From NCBI RefSeq assembly GCF_000831385.1, contig NZ_AP014548.1:558001-622000 (forward strand): a stretch of DNA of 64,000 bases. Direction: 5' to 3'. This stretch comes from Nonlabens marinus S1-08 (lineage in GTDB: Bacteria; Bacteroidota; Bacteroidia; Flavobacteriales; Flavobacteriaceae). Below the pieces are notes generated by a model that worked only from the letters and a program-made list of their open reading frames with translations, was not told where the DNA came from and did no database searches. Shown here piece after piece: positions 32,072 to 41,577 of the stretch (position 1 is the stretch's first letter; each line of letters starts with the position of its first letter). The position numbers and the translations under genes are program-made.

Positions 32072-35000
32072 ATGAACAAATCACTACAAATTTTCCTCTT
32101 TCTAGGAATAATTTTAAGCTCGATGGCTGCCATGGGACAAGGGGTTACTACCTCATCCATTAACGGTCGAGTATTAGAAGGAGAAAACCAGCCACTTTTG
32201 GGTGCTACCGTTATAGCGGTACACACTCCTACAGGAACTAAGTATGGTTCTGTAACTGACTTTGAAGGATACTACCGTATCAACAACATGCGCGTCGGTG
32301 GACCGTATAACATTACTATTACTTATGTAGGTAAACAAGATCTTGCCCTTACTGACATCTACTTACAACTAGGTGAGTCTGAGCAAATCAACGCTACACT
32401 TGCAGAATCTACAAATGCTCTTGATGAGATCGTCATCCAGGCACAACGTAATGGTATTTTTGACAGTAGTCAAACAGGACCTTCAACAAACATCTCTACT
32501 CGTGAGATTCAAGCACTTCCTACTGTAACTAGAGACATCTCAGATTTGTTGAGAAAAACACCTCAAGCTTCTGTTGGAGAAAATGGATCCATAAGTTTAG
32601 CTGGTGTGAACAACCGTTACAACTCCTTCTATATTGACGGCGCAGTAAGCAATGATGTTTTTGGACTTGCTGGATCTGGAACTAATGGTGGTCAGATAGG
32701 CGTTAACCCTATTTCTTTAGACGCTATTGAATCTTTCTCTGTAAACCTAGCTCCTTTTGACGTACGTCAATCTGGTTTTGCTGGTGGAGCGATCAATGCA
32801 ATTACACGTTCTGGAACTAACACTTGGTCTGGATCTGCTTATGGATATTATAGAGATGAAAATCTAGCTGGTAAAACTCCAGGTGGGTTCAATGCTGAAG
32901 ATAGAGAGAAATTAGATCCATTTACAGCTTCTCGAATAGGAGCACGTATTGGTGGACCTATCATTGAGGACAAATTGTTCTTCTTTTTGAACTATGAGCG
33001 TCAAGATGAAGAAAGCCCACGTTTCTTTGATGCAGCTGCATACAATGGAGACTCTAGCGTAACCGATATTCAGAACTTACGACAGAATTTGATCGATACT
33101 TTCAATTATAACCCAGGAGGTTTTGAAGATGGTACACAATCTTTAATTTCAGATACGTTTACTGCCCGTTTAGACTACAACCTTGATGATAAGAACACTT
33201 TTACTTTAAAGCATAACTACGTTAGTGGTGAATCTAACTCGCCTAGCCTAAGTAATGCAAACAACATCAACTTTGCGAATGCTGGTGTCTTGTTTCTATC
33301 TGAAACTAATAGTTCTACTTTTGAATGGAGAACTACCAATGGTTCTAATTTATCTAACAATTTAGTAATTGGGTACACTACAGTGAATGACGATAGAGAT
33401 CCTATCGGGCGTAACTTCCCAAGAGTACAGATTGAAGATGGAAATAACGGGAGCATCACTTTAGGTTCTGAAGCTTTCTCTACTGGTAACATCCTAGACC
33501 AGACTTTATTCAATGTTACCAATAACTTTGAAATTCAATCGGGAGCTCACAATTTTACACTGGGTGCAAACTTTGAATATTTTGATGTAAGAAACGTTTT
33601 TGTTCGTCAAAACTTCGGTCAATACCAATTCTTGAGTCTTGCTGACTTCAACACTTATTTTGACAACAACCCTAATAACGATGTGGCTGCAGATGCGTAT
33701 GACTATAGTTATTCATTATTAGACCCTGCAGGAACTACTGGAGATGATATTACAGCAGCGGCAGCAGCTTTTAATTATTCTCAATTAGGCTTCTACGCGC
33801 AAGATGCTTGGAACCTTACTGAAAACTTCCGTTTGACGTATGGTATTCGTGTAGATGTTCCTTATTTTGAAGATGGAACTGTAAATGATGATTTCAACAC
33901 TAGAACGGTAGCTTTGCTTGAAGCAGCTGGTAAAGACTTGCAAGGTGCACGCGTTGGTAAACCAATCGCAAGCAGACTTCATGTTGCTCCACGTTTGGGA
34001 ATCAACTGGGATGTTAAGGGTGATAACACAACACAGGTACGTGGTGGTATAGGAATCTTTACTTCTAGAATACCTTTAGTATGGCCAGGTGGTGCTTATA
34101 ATAATAATGGTGTATCAGTTGGTTCTGTAGATGAAAGAGACTTCCCTAATAGAGAAGTATTCTTTAATGCTGATCCTAGCAACCAGCCTATTGGTAATGG
34201 TGCAGCTCCAGGAAGTGGAGAATTAGGTGGGCAGATTGATTTATTCGCTCCTGACTTTAAATTGCCACAACGCTTAAAATACAATATAGGTATTGATCAA
34301 AAATTAGGCGTATGGGGATTGATCGCATCAGCTGACTTCTTGTACAATGATGTTATCAACGATGTTACTTACCAAAACTTAAATACTGTAGGACCTATTG
34401 GAACTTTAAATGGTGCTGACAATCGTTTCTTCTACGGTAGAAATAGAATTGATGACACTTACAGCAACATTTATTTAGGAACTAATACAAATGACGGCTA
34501 CTCCTATAATGCGACATTTACTTTAACTAAGCCTGTACAAAACGGATTTGGTGGTCAAGTGTCTTATACTTATGGTGATGGTGAAGCTGTATTTGAAGGA
34601 ACTTCTTCTCAAAACAGCAGCCAGTGGAGAAATGTTTTGACTGTTAATGGTAAAAACACTGCAACGTTACAAAACTCTCAATTTGCAACAGGTCACCAGA
34701 TCATTGCAAACGCCACTTATGACTTGACATGGAATGAAAACATTTCTACAACCTTTGGATTGTTCTACACTGGACAAAATGGTGGTCGTATATCTTACAT
34801 CTATAATGAAGGAAGAGACTTATTAGGTGATGATTCACGTGATAATGCTTTGCTTTATGTTCCTGCTAACGCAAGTGAGATTAACCTTGTTCCTTTGACT
34901 AGAAATGGTGTAACCTTTTCTCCAGCAGAGCAGTATGCAGCTCTTGACCAATTCATTGAAAACGATGAGTACCTAAGAACGCGTCGTGGTCAGTATGCTG

Positions 35001-35341
35001 AGGCTAATGCAAGTCGTGCATCCTGGAACCACAGTATCGACTTGAAAATATTGCAAAACTTCTCTATCTACACAGGAGCAGATAAGCAGAATAAAAACAC
35101 GTTACAACTTTCTGTTGACTTATTCAACGTGGCTAACTTGCTGAACAAAGACTGGGGTGAACGTACATTCGTTCCTGGATTTGGTGAAGTTGGTTTAGTT
35201 ACTACAGAGAGAGGTGGTCCAAACCCAGAATTTACGTTTGATCCTACCTTCACTAATGATGACGTAGAAGTTATCGATGATGGTGGTACAAGATCTTCAA
35301 GATGGCAAGGTCAGATAGGTCTTAGATATATTTTCAACTAG
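32072..35341 (+). CDS. TonB-dependent outer-membrane receptor, Oar-like, with carboxypeptidase-regulatory N-domain
   Basis: This 1089-residue protein has a signal peptide (to about 22, AAMGQG), a CarboxypepD-type beta domain (SSINGRVLEGENQPLLGATVIAVHTPTGTKYGSVTDFEGYYRINNMRVGGPY, about 29-81), a TonB plug (ISDLLRKTPQASVGENGSISLAGVNNRYNSFYIDGAVSNDVFG, about 152-195; SGFAGGAINAITRSGTN) and a large barrel ending LGLRYIFN-like. Size and gapped architecture match Oar/OmpA-related receptors, which import or export large ligands in Bacteroidota. There is no SusD partner next to it, so it is unlikely to be a SusCD sugar system. It has a good promoter and an 11-bp terminator; single-gene transcript. 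Confidence 0.88.
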   Translation: MNKSLQIFLFLGIILSSMAAMGQGVTTSSINGRVLEGENQPLLGATVIAVHTPTGTKYGSVTDFEGYYRINNMRVGGPYNITITYVGKQDLALTDIYLQLGESEQINATLAESTNALDEIVIQAQRNGIFDSSQTGPSTNISTREIQALPTVTRDISDLLRKTPQASVGENGSISLAGVNNRYNSFYIDGAVSNDVFGLAGSGTNGGQIGVNPISLDAIESFSVNLAPFDVRQSGFAGGAINAITRSGTNTWSGSAYGYYRDENLAGKTPGGFNAEDREKLDPFTASRIGARIGGPIIEDKLFFFLNYERQDEESPRFFDAAAYNGDSSVTDIQNLRQNLIDTFNYNPGGFEDGTQSLISDTFTARLDYNLDDKNTFTLKHNYVSGESNSPSLSNANNINFANAGVLFLSETNSSTFEWRTTNGSNLSNNLVIGYTTVNDDRDPIGRNFPRVQIEDGNNGSITLGSEAFSTGNILDQTLFNVTNNFEIQSGAHNFTLGANFEYFDVRNVFVRQNFGQYQFLSLADFNTYFDNNPNNDVAADAYDYSYSLLDPAGTTGDDITAAAAAFNYSQLGFYAQDAWNLTENFRLTYGIRVDVPYFEDGTVNDDFNTRTVALLEAAGKDLQGARVGKPIASRLHVAPRLGINWDVKGDNTTQVRGGIGIFTSRIPLVWPGGAYNNNGVSVGSVDERDFPNREVFFNADPSNQPIGNGAAPGSGELGGQIDLFAPDFKLPQRLKYNIGIDQKLGVWGLIASADFLYNDVINDVTYQNLNTVGPIGTLNGADNRFFYGRNRIDDTYSNIYLGTNTNDGYSYNATFTLTKPVQNGFGGQVSYTYGDGEAVFEGTSSQNSSQWRNVLTVNGKNTATLQNSQFATGHQIIANATYDLTWNENISTTFGLFYTGQNGGRISYIYNEGRDLLGDDSRDNALLYVPANASEINLVPLTRNGVTFSPAEQYAALDQFIENDEYLRTRRGQYAEANASRASWNHSIDLKILQNFSIYTGADKQNKNTLQLSVDLFNVANLLNKDWGERTFVPGFGEVGLVTTERGGPNPEFTFDPTFTNDDVEVIDDGGTRSSRWQGQIGLRYIFN

Positions 35342-35364
35342 AACCTTTCTTACATTAAGATTCA

Positions 35365-35399
35365 GAACCCGACTCAAACGAGTCGGGTTCTTTGTTTTT
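35365..35399 (+). terminator. Intrinsic terminator after the Oar-like receptor
   Basis: GAACCCGACTC (35365-35375) pairs perfectly with GAGTCGGGTTC (35380-35390), loop AAAC, followed by a T-rich run. Confidence 0.92.
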
Positions 35400-35403
35400 G
35401 GAG

Positions 35404-35411
35404 TATTTTTG
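35404..35411 (+). promoter_or_regulatory. -7 element (TATTTTTG) of the four-helix membrane protein gene
   Basis: TATTTTTG matches TAnnTTTG, 17 bases before the ATG at 35429; the -33 TTG is not clear because the terminator occupies that place. Confidence 0.5.
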
Positions 35412-35428
35412 TTGAAAGCAAAACGACC

Positions 35429-35863
35429 ATGTACAACATTCTTAAAGCAGCTCACTCTGGCTGGGCATACCTTCTCTTATTAGTTCTAGTCATCGCAACC
35501 GTCAATGCGCTTATTGGCTTATTCGGTAAGAGAGAATTTGGAAATAGAGACTTTAGTTTTGCACTTATAGGGTTGATCGTTACACACATCCAGTTGTTGA
35601 TAGGACTAGTTCTGTGGGCATTATCACCTTACTCCAGCGCACTTTTTTCAAATACCTCTGAGGTCATGGCGACTCCAGCACTACGCCTTTTAGCACTAGA
35701 GCACCCACTCATGATGATCATCGCAGTAGCCCTTTTGACGATAGGATATTCTAAACACAAAAAGAAAATCGTTAGCAATGGCAAATTCAAGATGTTAGCG
35801 ATCTTTTATTCACTTGCTTTTATTGTCGTTCTCAGCCGCCTGCCTTGGTCTCAATGGATGTAG
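35429..35863 (+). CDS. Four-helix membrane protein, uncharacterised
   Basis: This 144-residue protein has four predicted membrane helices: HSGWAYLLLLVLVIATVNALIGLFG (9-33), FSFALIGLIVTHIQLLIGLVLWAL (43-66), HPLMMIIAVALLTIGYSK (90-107) and FKMLAIFYSLAFIVVLSRLPW (121-141). His residues at the starts of helices (H9, in THIQ, in EHPL) could bind heme in the way of cytochrome b561-type four-helix proteins, but this is only a suggestion. Related flavobacterial proteins are conserved and unnamed. It follows the receptor's terminator, so it has its own transcript. Confidence 0.75.
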   Translation: MYNILKAAHSGWAYLLLLVLVIATVNALIGLFGKREFGNRDFSFALIGLIVTHIQLLIGLVLWALSPYSSALFSNTSEVMATPALRLLALEHPLMMIIAVALLTIGYSKHKKKIVSNGKFKMLAIFYSLAFIVVLSRLPWSQWM

Positions 35864-35878
35864 GAGAATGGAAATGAG

Positions 35879-35898
35879 TTCGCTTTCGCGAAAGCGAA
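35879..35898. repeat. Interspersed palindrome copy 10 (full 20 bases), intergenic
   Basis: Perfect 20-base form in the gap between two convergent genes, 16 bases after the stop at 35863 and 31 bases before the mfd stop. Confidence 0.9.
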
Positions 35899-35928
35899 AA
35901 ACCAATCTATCTTAAATATAAAAAGAGT

Positions 35929-38900
35929 TTAAGTTGTTGCCGTAGTAGCTTGCTGCAATGGCATCACGGAATTCAAATGCTCAAATGCTTTATCAATAGA
36001 TTTGATATGATCCATTTTGAGTAACAAGCGCATTCCACTTCTGGTTTGTTTTTGTTTCATTTGCATCTTACTGTCGCGATGACTCATGGATTGAATCAAT
36101 TGACCAAACGTATCACTCTTGTAGAATCTGTGTTCTTGATCTGCAATGAAGTAACCAACAAATTGGCCTTGCTTCATAATAATCTTTTCTAGTCCCATAC
36201 GGCTAGCAATCCACTTGACCTTGATACTAGTCAAGAGATCTTCCGCAGGATCTGGTAGCTCACCAAAACGGTCCAATAGCTCCTTACGGAACACCTCTAG
36301 TCCCGTTTCATTCTCAACATCATTCAGCTTTGAATACAATGCGAGTCGCTCTGTAACGCTGTTAATATAATCATCTGGGAATAACAGTTCAAAGTCTGTA
36401 TCTATGGTTACATCGCTCACGTGCTTCTTGTTGGGCTGATCAGTGGTAGGGTACAAATCTTTAAATTCGTTTTCCTTTAACTCTTCTATCGCCTCACTTA
36501 AAATCTTTTGGTAGGTATCAAAGCCGATCTCGTTGATAAAACCACTCTGCTCTCCACCCAGAATATCTCCTGCACCACGTATCTCTAAATCCTTCATCGC
36601 GATGTTGAAACCGCTACCCAACTCTGAGAAACTTTCTACCGCTTGAATGCGCTTGCGGGCATCGTCCGTCATCATATCGTATGGCGGCGTGATGAAATAG
36701 CAAAAGGCTTTCTTGTTGCTTCGACCCACACGACCGCGCATCTGGTGCAAATCAGACAGTCCAAAGTTATTTGCATTATTGATGAAAATGGTATTTGCAT
36801 TAGGAACATCCAATCCACTTTCAATAATCGTAGTACTAATCAATACATCAAACTCGCCGTTCATAAAAGCGAGCATGATGGATTCTAGTTTCTTCCCGTC
36901 CATTTGACCATGACCTATACCTATTTTGGCATCTGGCACTGATCGCTGAATCATACCTGCGACTTCCTTGATATTTTCAATGCGATTGTGCACAAAGAAT
37001 ACCTGGCCACCACGTGAAATCTCATAACTCACTGCATCCCTGATGGTTTCTTCTGAAAAACGAACCACGTGAGTTTCTATGGGGTGCCTGTTGGGTGGTG
37101 GTGTCTTGATAACACTTAAATCACGAGCCGCCATCAATGAGAACTGTAAAGTTCTGGGTATAGGTGTCGCTGTGAGGGTAAGCGTATCTATATTTTCTTT
37201 GAGTGTCTTTAACTTGTCCTTGACAGCCACACCAAATTTTTGCTCCTCATCAATAATGAGCAACCCAATATCCTTAAACTTAACAGATTTGCTCACCAGT
37301 TGATGCGTACCGATGACGATGTCAATAGACCCATTTGCTAGACCTTCTAAAACTTCTTTACGCTCTTTAGCGGTGCGGAATCGATTCAAATAGTCGACCC
37401 TCACCGGCATATCTGCAAGACGTTCCCTAAATGTTTTTGCATGTTGGAATGCTAGAATGGTCGTAGGTACTAGAACAGCGACCTGTTTACCATTGACCGC
37501 GGCCTTAAAGGCTGCTCGAATGGCAACTTCTGTCTTTCCAAAACCTACATCACCACACACCAATCGATCCATAGGGCGCTCGCTTTCCATGTCATTTTTG
37601 ACATCTTGGGTCGCGGTACTTTGATCTGGCGTGTCTTCATAAATAAAGCTCGCCTCTAATTCGTTTTGAAGGTAACCGTCAGGTTCATATTGATAGCCTT
37701 TATTTGCCCTGCGTTTTGCGTATAGCTTGATCAGGTCAAAAGCGATTTGCTTAACTCTAGTTTTGGTCTTCGCTTTTAATTTTTTCCAGGCAGGACTTCC
37801 TAACTTATATATCTTAGGAACTTTTCCATCCTTAGCGGCGTATCTGGTGATTTTGTGTAACGAGTGAATCGATACGTACAAAATATCTCGCTCCCCATAA
37901 AAAAGTTTGATGGCCTCCTGCATCTTGCCATTGACATCAATCTTTTGTAGCCCGCCAAATTTCCCGATACCGTGATCAATATGAGTTACATAATCACCAA
38001 TCTCGAGAGTGTTGAGTTCCTTTAAAGTAATCGCTTGCTTTTTAGCATAGCCATTTTTCAAATGGAACTTGTGGTAGCGGTCAAATATCTCATGATCTGT
38101 ATAGCAAGCGATACGCAAGTCGTGATCAATAAATCCTTGATATAAAGTCATGATCACCGTTTCATAAGAAACATTAGCGCCCATATCATCAAAAATGTCC
38201 TTAAAACGTTTAGCCTGTTGTGCTGAACTACAAAATAGGATGGTTTTATATCCATCATCCTCGTTTTGTTTAAGGTTATCAATGAGTAATTCAAACTGCT
38301 TATTAAAAGAAGGCTGCGGTGCGGTGCGGTACACCACATCAGCATTACTTCCTGAAAACTCTACCGTATTAAAATCTGGTAGCTGACTTTTTAATAAATC
38401 AGACGTGCAAAAAATATCTTGAGGTTCCAGTTGCTTGATCTCACCTTGCAGATTCTTGTAGGCTATTTCCGCTTTCGCGAAAAGCGAATCCATCTTACCA
38501 TACAGCATGTCCAGGTTTTGCGCAAAAACCACTGTTTTTGAAGATAGATATTTGAAGAAGCTCTCCCGCCGCTCATCGGAATGCTTGTTCTCTACATTTG
38601 GAATGATGCTTATTTTTTTGATCTTGTCTTGCGAGAGTTGCGATTCTACATCAAAAACTCTAATAGAATCAATCTCGTTACCAAAAAACTCTATCCGGTA
38701 AGGCTCATCATTTGAAAATGAGAACACATCTAAAATACCGCCGCGCAAAGAAAACTCTCCTGGCTCTGTTACAAAATCAACCCGTTTAAAAGCGTATTCA
38801 AACAATACTTCATTAGCAAAGTCGATGGAGATCTGGTCTCCTACAGCTATTTTCAATGTGTTTTTCTCCAGCTCTTTACGAGTAACCACTTTCTCAAATA

Positions 38901-39282
38901 GGGCTTCTGGATAAGTAACTATGATCGCTGGCTTCTTGCGCGAATTGATACGATTCAACACCTCAGCACGTAGCAGGACATTAGCGTTATCTGTATTTTC
39001 AATCTGATAAGGCCTTCTATAGCTACCTGGGTAAAACAAAACATCTTTCTCCCCCACCATTTTCTCCAGATCATTCAGGTAGTAAGCCGCCTCTTCTTTA
39101 TCATTTAGAATGAGAAGAAATGGCTTTTCTGAATCATTGAAAAGGTTTTTTAATATGAAGGAAAGCGAGCTTCCTACTAAACCTTGAACCCTTAAAGATC
39201 CTTGAGGTAATTCCACATGCTCCTTAAGGCGAACCGTGTTGACTGCCTTTGCGTAAGCTTCAATGATTTCTGGATATCCCAA
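35929..39282 (-). CDS. mfd: Transcription-repair coupling factor Mfd
   Basis: Mfd displaces stalled RNA polymerase and recruits UvrA. Domains in order: UvrB-like N-terminal region (GSSLSFILKNLF...PGSYRRPYQIENTDNANVLLRAEVL), the CarD-like RNA polymerase interaction domain (IGDYVTHIDHGIGKFGGLQKI), the RecG-type helicase with Walker A CGDVGFGKTEVAIRAAF and DEEQ box LLIIDEEQKFGV, RQxGR-type QMRGRVGRSNKKAFCYFI, and the TRCF C-terminal domain. Length is about 1117. The frame stays open to a TTG at 39333, but that TTG and TATCTTTG at 39302-39309 form a promoter, so the start must lie downstream; a TTG at 39282 (MGYPEIIEAY) is the best candidate. A damaged palindrome (38471) encodes FAKAE. Confidence 0.88.
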   Translation of the reverse strand: MGYPEIIEAYAKAVNTVRLKEHVELPQGSLRVQGLVGSSLSFILKNLFNDSEKPFLLILNDKEEAAYYLNDLEKMVGEKDVLFYPGSYRRPYQIENTDNANVLLRAEVLNRINSRKKPAIIVTYPEALFEKVVTRKELEKNTLKIAVGDQISIDFANEVLFEYAFKRVDFVTEPGEFSLRGGILDVFSFSNDEPYRIEFFGNEIDSIRVFDVESQLSQDKIKKISIIPNVENKHSDERRESFFKYLSSKTVVFAQNLDMLYGKMDSLFAKAEIAYKNLQGEIKQLEPQDIFCTSDLLKSQLPDFNTVEFSGSNADVVYRTAPQPSFNKQFELLIDNLKQNEDDGYKTILFCSSAQQAKRFKDIFDDMGANVSYETVIMTLYQGFIDHDLRIACYTDHEIFDRYHKFHLKNGYAKKQAITLKELNTLEIGDYVTHIDHGIGKFGGLQKIDVNGKMQEAIKLFYGERDILYVSIHSLHKITRYAAKDGKVPKIYKLGSPAWKKLKAKTKTRVKQIAFDLIKLYAKRRANKGYQYEPDGYLQNELEASFIYEDTPDQSTATQDVKNDMESERPMDRLVCGDVGFGKTEVAIRAAFKAAVNGKQVAVLVPTTILAFQHAKTFRERLADMPVRVDYLNRFRTAKERKEVLEGLANGSIDIVIGTHQLVSKSVKFKDIGLLIIDEEQKFGVAVKDKLKTLKENIDTLTLTATPIPRTLQFSLMAARDLSVIKTPPPNRHPIETHVVRFSEETIRDAVSYEISRGGQVFFVHNRIENIKEVAGMIQRSVPDAKIGIGHGQMDGKKLESIMLAFMNGEFDVLISTTIIESGLDVPNANTIFINNANNFGLSDLHQMRGRVGRSNKKAFCYFITPPYDMMTDDARKRIQAVESFSELGSGFNIAMKDLEIRGAGDILGGEQSGFINEIGFDTYQKILSEAIEELKENEFKDLYPTTDQPNKKHVSDVTIDTDFELLFPDDYINSVTERLALYSKLNDVENETGLEVFRKELLDRFGELPDPAEDLLTSIKVKWIASRMGLEKIIMKQGQFVGYFIADQEHRFYKSDTFGQLIQSMSHRDSKMQMKQKQTRSGMRLLLKMDHIKSIDKAFEHLNSVMPLQQATTATT
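38468..38488. repeat. Interspersed palindrome copy 11, with one extra base
   Basis: TTCCGCTTTCGCGAAAAGCGAA-type sequence: the core reads GCTTTCGCGAAAAGC, one A longer than the other 17 copies. Inside mfd, read on the minus strand as LFAKAE. Confidence 0.75.
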
Positions 39283-39301
39283 AAGGTATAAGAATTGGCT
39301 G

Positions 39302-39333
39302 CAAAGATAGCTTGCTATCGCACCTCTTCCCAA
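39302..39333 (-). promoter_or_regulatory. Promoter of mfd
   Basis: On the minus strand TTG (39333-39331), 21 bases, then TATCTTTG (39309-39302) match the Bacteroidota promoter. This decides against the TTG at 39333 as a start codon. Confidence 0.7.
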
Positions 39334-39384
39334 ATATTGAGAATTCTTTCACAGCCTATAACATCCTGCGGTGTACATTTAGAC

Positions 39385-40722
39385 ATGAAGCATTATGACG
39401 TATTTATTTTAGGGACTGGAACCGCTGGTAAGTTAGTAGCTAATCGCTGCGCCGATGCTGGTCTAACTGTAGGAATCATTGACAACCGGGAATATGGGGG
39501 AACTTGCTCGCAGCGCGGTTGCGACCCTAAAAAACTGATGTTAGCAAGCAGTGAAGCGCTGGAAGCAGCTAGAAATATGAAAGGTGATGGTATCACAGGA
39601 GATATTGCCATCAATTGGATAGATGTTTACAATTATGCCAGACGTTATGCTCAAGACATTCCCGATAATACTGAGGAATTTTTAAAAGAGCTGGGAGTAG
39701 ATCGCCACCATGGAGAAGGCTATTTTGTCGACGAGAAAACTTTCCGCTATGGCGATACTTCCCTTACTGCAGATAAATTTGTCATAGCTACAGGAATGAA
39801 GCCGCTGGAGTTAAAAATTCCAGGAGCAGAGCATTTATTGACCAGTGATGATTTTTTCAATTTAAAAGATCTACCAGAAAAAGTTCTCTTTATAGGCGGT
39901 GGTTATGTAGGAATGGAATTCAGTCACATGCTAGCGCGGGCAGGAGTTAAAGTTACTGTTGTAGAGCAAGGTGAACAGCTGCTTCCTCCTTTTGAAAAAT
40001 ATACAGTTGATTTCCTGAAAGAATGCAGTGAAGAATTAGGCATCGATATCCTATTAAACTCTCAAGCAGCAGCAGTTGAAAAAGATGGTGATCGATTTAT
40101 AGTGAAGTACAGTAAAGACGGTATTTTACATCAGGTTACCTCAGATCTTATTTTTAATACGGCAGGTAGAGTCCCCTCCATAAAGCAGCTTCAACTAGAA
40201 AATGCAGGAGTAGTAACAGATCGTTCGGGTATTGTTGTGAACGAATACTTTCAAAGCACAAGCAATGAAAGGTTCTATGCTTGTGGTGATGTATCTAGTA
40301 AGAATGTACCCCTAACCCCATTAAGCGGACTTGAAGCTAATATTGCTGCTAAAAATATAACCGAAGGAAAGCATGCTTTTATTCCTGTAGATATACCAAG
40401 CGTTGCGTTTACCATACCCCAAGTCGCAGGAATAGGACTAACTGAAAAACAAGCTAAGGCTACAGGTAAAAAGTTTAAGGTATTTTTCCAAAATGCCAGT
40501 GGATGGTTCAACACCAGACGCATCAAGGCTGGATGCTATGCCTATAAAGTTATAGTAGACGAGGAGACAAGAATGGTGTTAGGAGCGCATATCATATCTC
40601 ATGAAGCGGGTGAAACCATCAATATATTTTCAGTTGCGATGAATCACGATATTACATTCCAGTACCTGCAACAGACGATATTTACATACCCCAGCTGGGC
40701 AAACGATATCAAAAGCTTTTAA
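39385..40722 (+). CDS. Glutathione reductase-like FAD/NAD(P) oxidoreductase
   Basis: This 445-residue flavoprotein has FAD motif VFILGTGTAGK (6-16), the redox-active pair C41-S-Q-R-G-C46 in YGGTCSQRGCDPKKLM, an NAD(P)-binding GxGxxG-type loop VLFIGGGYVGMEFSHML (about 171-187), and FYACGDVSS...LTPLSGLEANIAA for FAD phosphate binding. The C-terminal dimerisation domain ends FTYPSWANDIKSF, where canonical family members have H-P-T-x-x-E supplying the catalytic His. So the base is missing or replaced. I took the ATG at 39385; the frame is open to 39295 but crosses the mfd promoter. Substrate unknown. Confidence 0.85.
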   Translation: MKHYDVFILGTGTAGKLVANRCADAGLTVGIIDNREYGGTCSQRGCDPKKLMLASSEALEAARNMKGDGITGDIAINWIDVYNYARRYAQDIPDNTEEFLKELGVDRHHGEGYFVDEKTFRYGDTSLTADKFVIATGMKPLELKIPGAEHLLTSDDFFNLKDLPEKVLFIGGGYVGMEFSHMLARAGVKVTVVEQGEQLLPPFEKYTVDFLKECSEELGIDILLNSQAAAVEKDGDRFIVKYSKDGILHQVTSDLIFNTAGRVPSIKQLQLENAGVVTDRSGIVVNEYFQSTSNERFYACGDVSSKNVPLTPLSGLEANIAAKNITEGKHAFIPVDIPSVAFTIPQVAGIGLTEKQAKATGKKFKVFFQNASGWFNTRRIKAGCYAYKVIVDEETRMVLGAHIISHEAGETINIFSVAMNHDITFQYLQQTIFTYPSWANDIKSF

Positions 40723-41543
40723 GCTTTAGAAGCACGCCATTGTTTAAATTTGAGCATCGGATTGGTAGCTCTGTTTTGATATCCATGTATGCAGACATTG
40801 ACAAAAATGACTGCAGCACAGCCTAGTGCTAAATAAGAAATATCATTCATGGTTCCTGAATGTCTCACATAAATAGCAACCAGCGCCCATATGGCGACAC
40901 TCGCATATTCACGCATGTTTCGATACCACACCATCATTAAGTTGATTACAGTGGCTACGACAATTAAAGCTAAAGTGGCTAATATTTGTTGGTTTTCTGG
41001 GATATCAAACATGCCATTAAGGTAGCTGGCAACGTTTGCGATTATAGCCACACTTATCCAACCTGTATAAAGGCATAAGGGCCACCATACAAAAGCAATT
41101 ATAGGAAGTGGGGCGTCCCATATTTCCATATCAAGTTGCTTGACACAAATCAATAAACTTACTAAAATACCTATCATACAAAGCACCGAAGCCCCTATCA
41201 TTTCTTCCAACCATAAGGCAACCCAAATGGTGCAAAAAATATTAGCCAGTAAGAAATAAGGAAAAGTAGTTATGATAAAGTTGGTTCGATAACCACGAGG
41301 TTGAAGGGATTTCGCTTTCGCGAAAGCGATATAAACTCCATAAATTCCAAAAGCTAAAAGCATCAGAAATATCAACCCCCATATAGAGAATGCATAACTC
41401 GCTGGAGTAAACAAATTGTTGTACTCTGCACTCAAGTCGCCTACTGTTTTACCCTTAAAATTACCGGTATTTGCATAGCCATTCCAAGCAATTAAAACAA
41501 TAATAATAAGCAAGTTGAGAGCACTGATGAGTTTTTTGTACAT
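40719..41543 (-). CDS. TspO/MBR-like tryptophan-rich membrane protein
   Basis: This 274-residue protein has about eight membrane segments and is rich in Trp and Tyr. It has the TspO-like pattern LFTPASYAFSIWGLIFLMLLAFGIYGVYIAF (about 46-76) near the N terminus, with AFVWWPLCLYTGWISVAIIANVASYL (about 150-175) later. Related proteins are annotated as TspO/MBR-type; ligand and role are unknown. Its stop and that of the flavoprotein share the TTAA at 40719-40722. An upstream TATATTTA resembles a -7 box, but pdeM is only 34 bases away, so it may be cotranscribed. A palindrome copy (41311-41330) encodes IAFAKAK. Confidence 0.8.
   Translation of the reverse strand: MYKKLISALNLLIIIVLIAWNGYANTGNFKGKTVGDLSAEYNNLFTPASYAFSIWGLIFLMLLAFGIYGVYIAFAKAKSLQPRGYRTNFIITTFPYFLLANIFCTIWVALWLEEMIGASVLCMIGILVSLLICVKQLDMEIWDAPLPIIAFVWWPLCLYTGWISVAIIANVASYLNGMFDIPENQQILATLALIVVATVINLMMVWYRNMREYASVAIWALVAIYVRHSGTMNDISYLALGCAAVIFVNVCIHGYQNRATNPMLKFKQWRASKA
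41311..41330. repeat. Interspersed palindrome copy 12
   Basis: TTCGCTTTCGCGAAAGCGAT; inside the TspO-like gene, read as IAFAKAK in a loop after a membrane helix. Confidence 0.9.
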
Positions 41544-41577
41544 GTGGTAGGTTTAGCGAACTAAATATAACGCACTT

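Noticed and set aside
32072..35341. SusC-type polysaccharide receptor
   Set aside because: No SusD gene follows, and the N-terminal and plug features fit an Oar-like receptor better.
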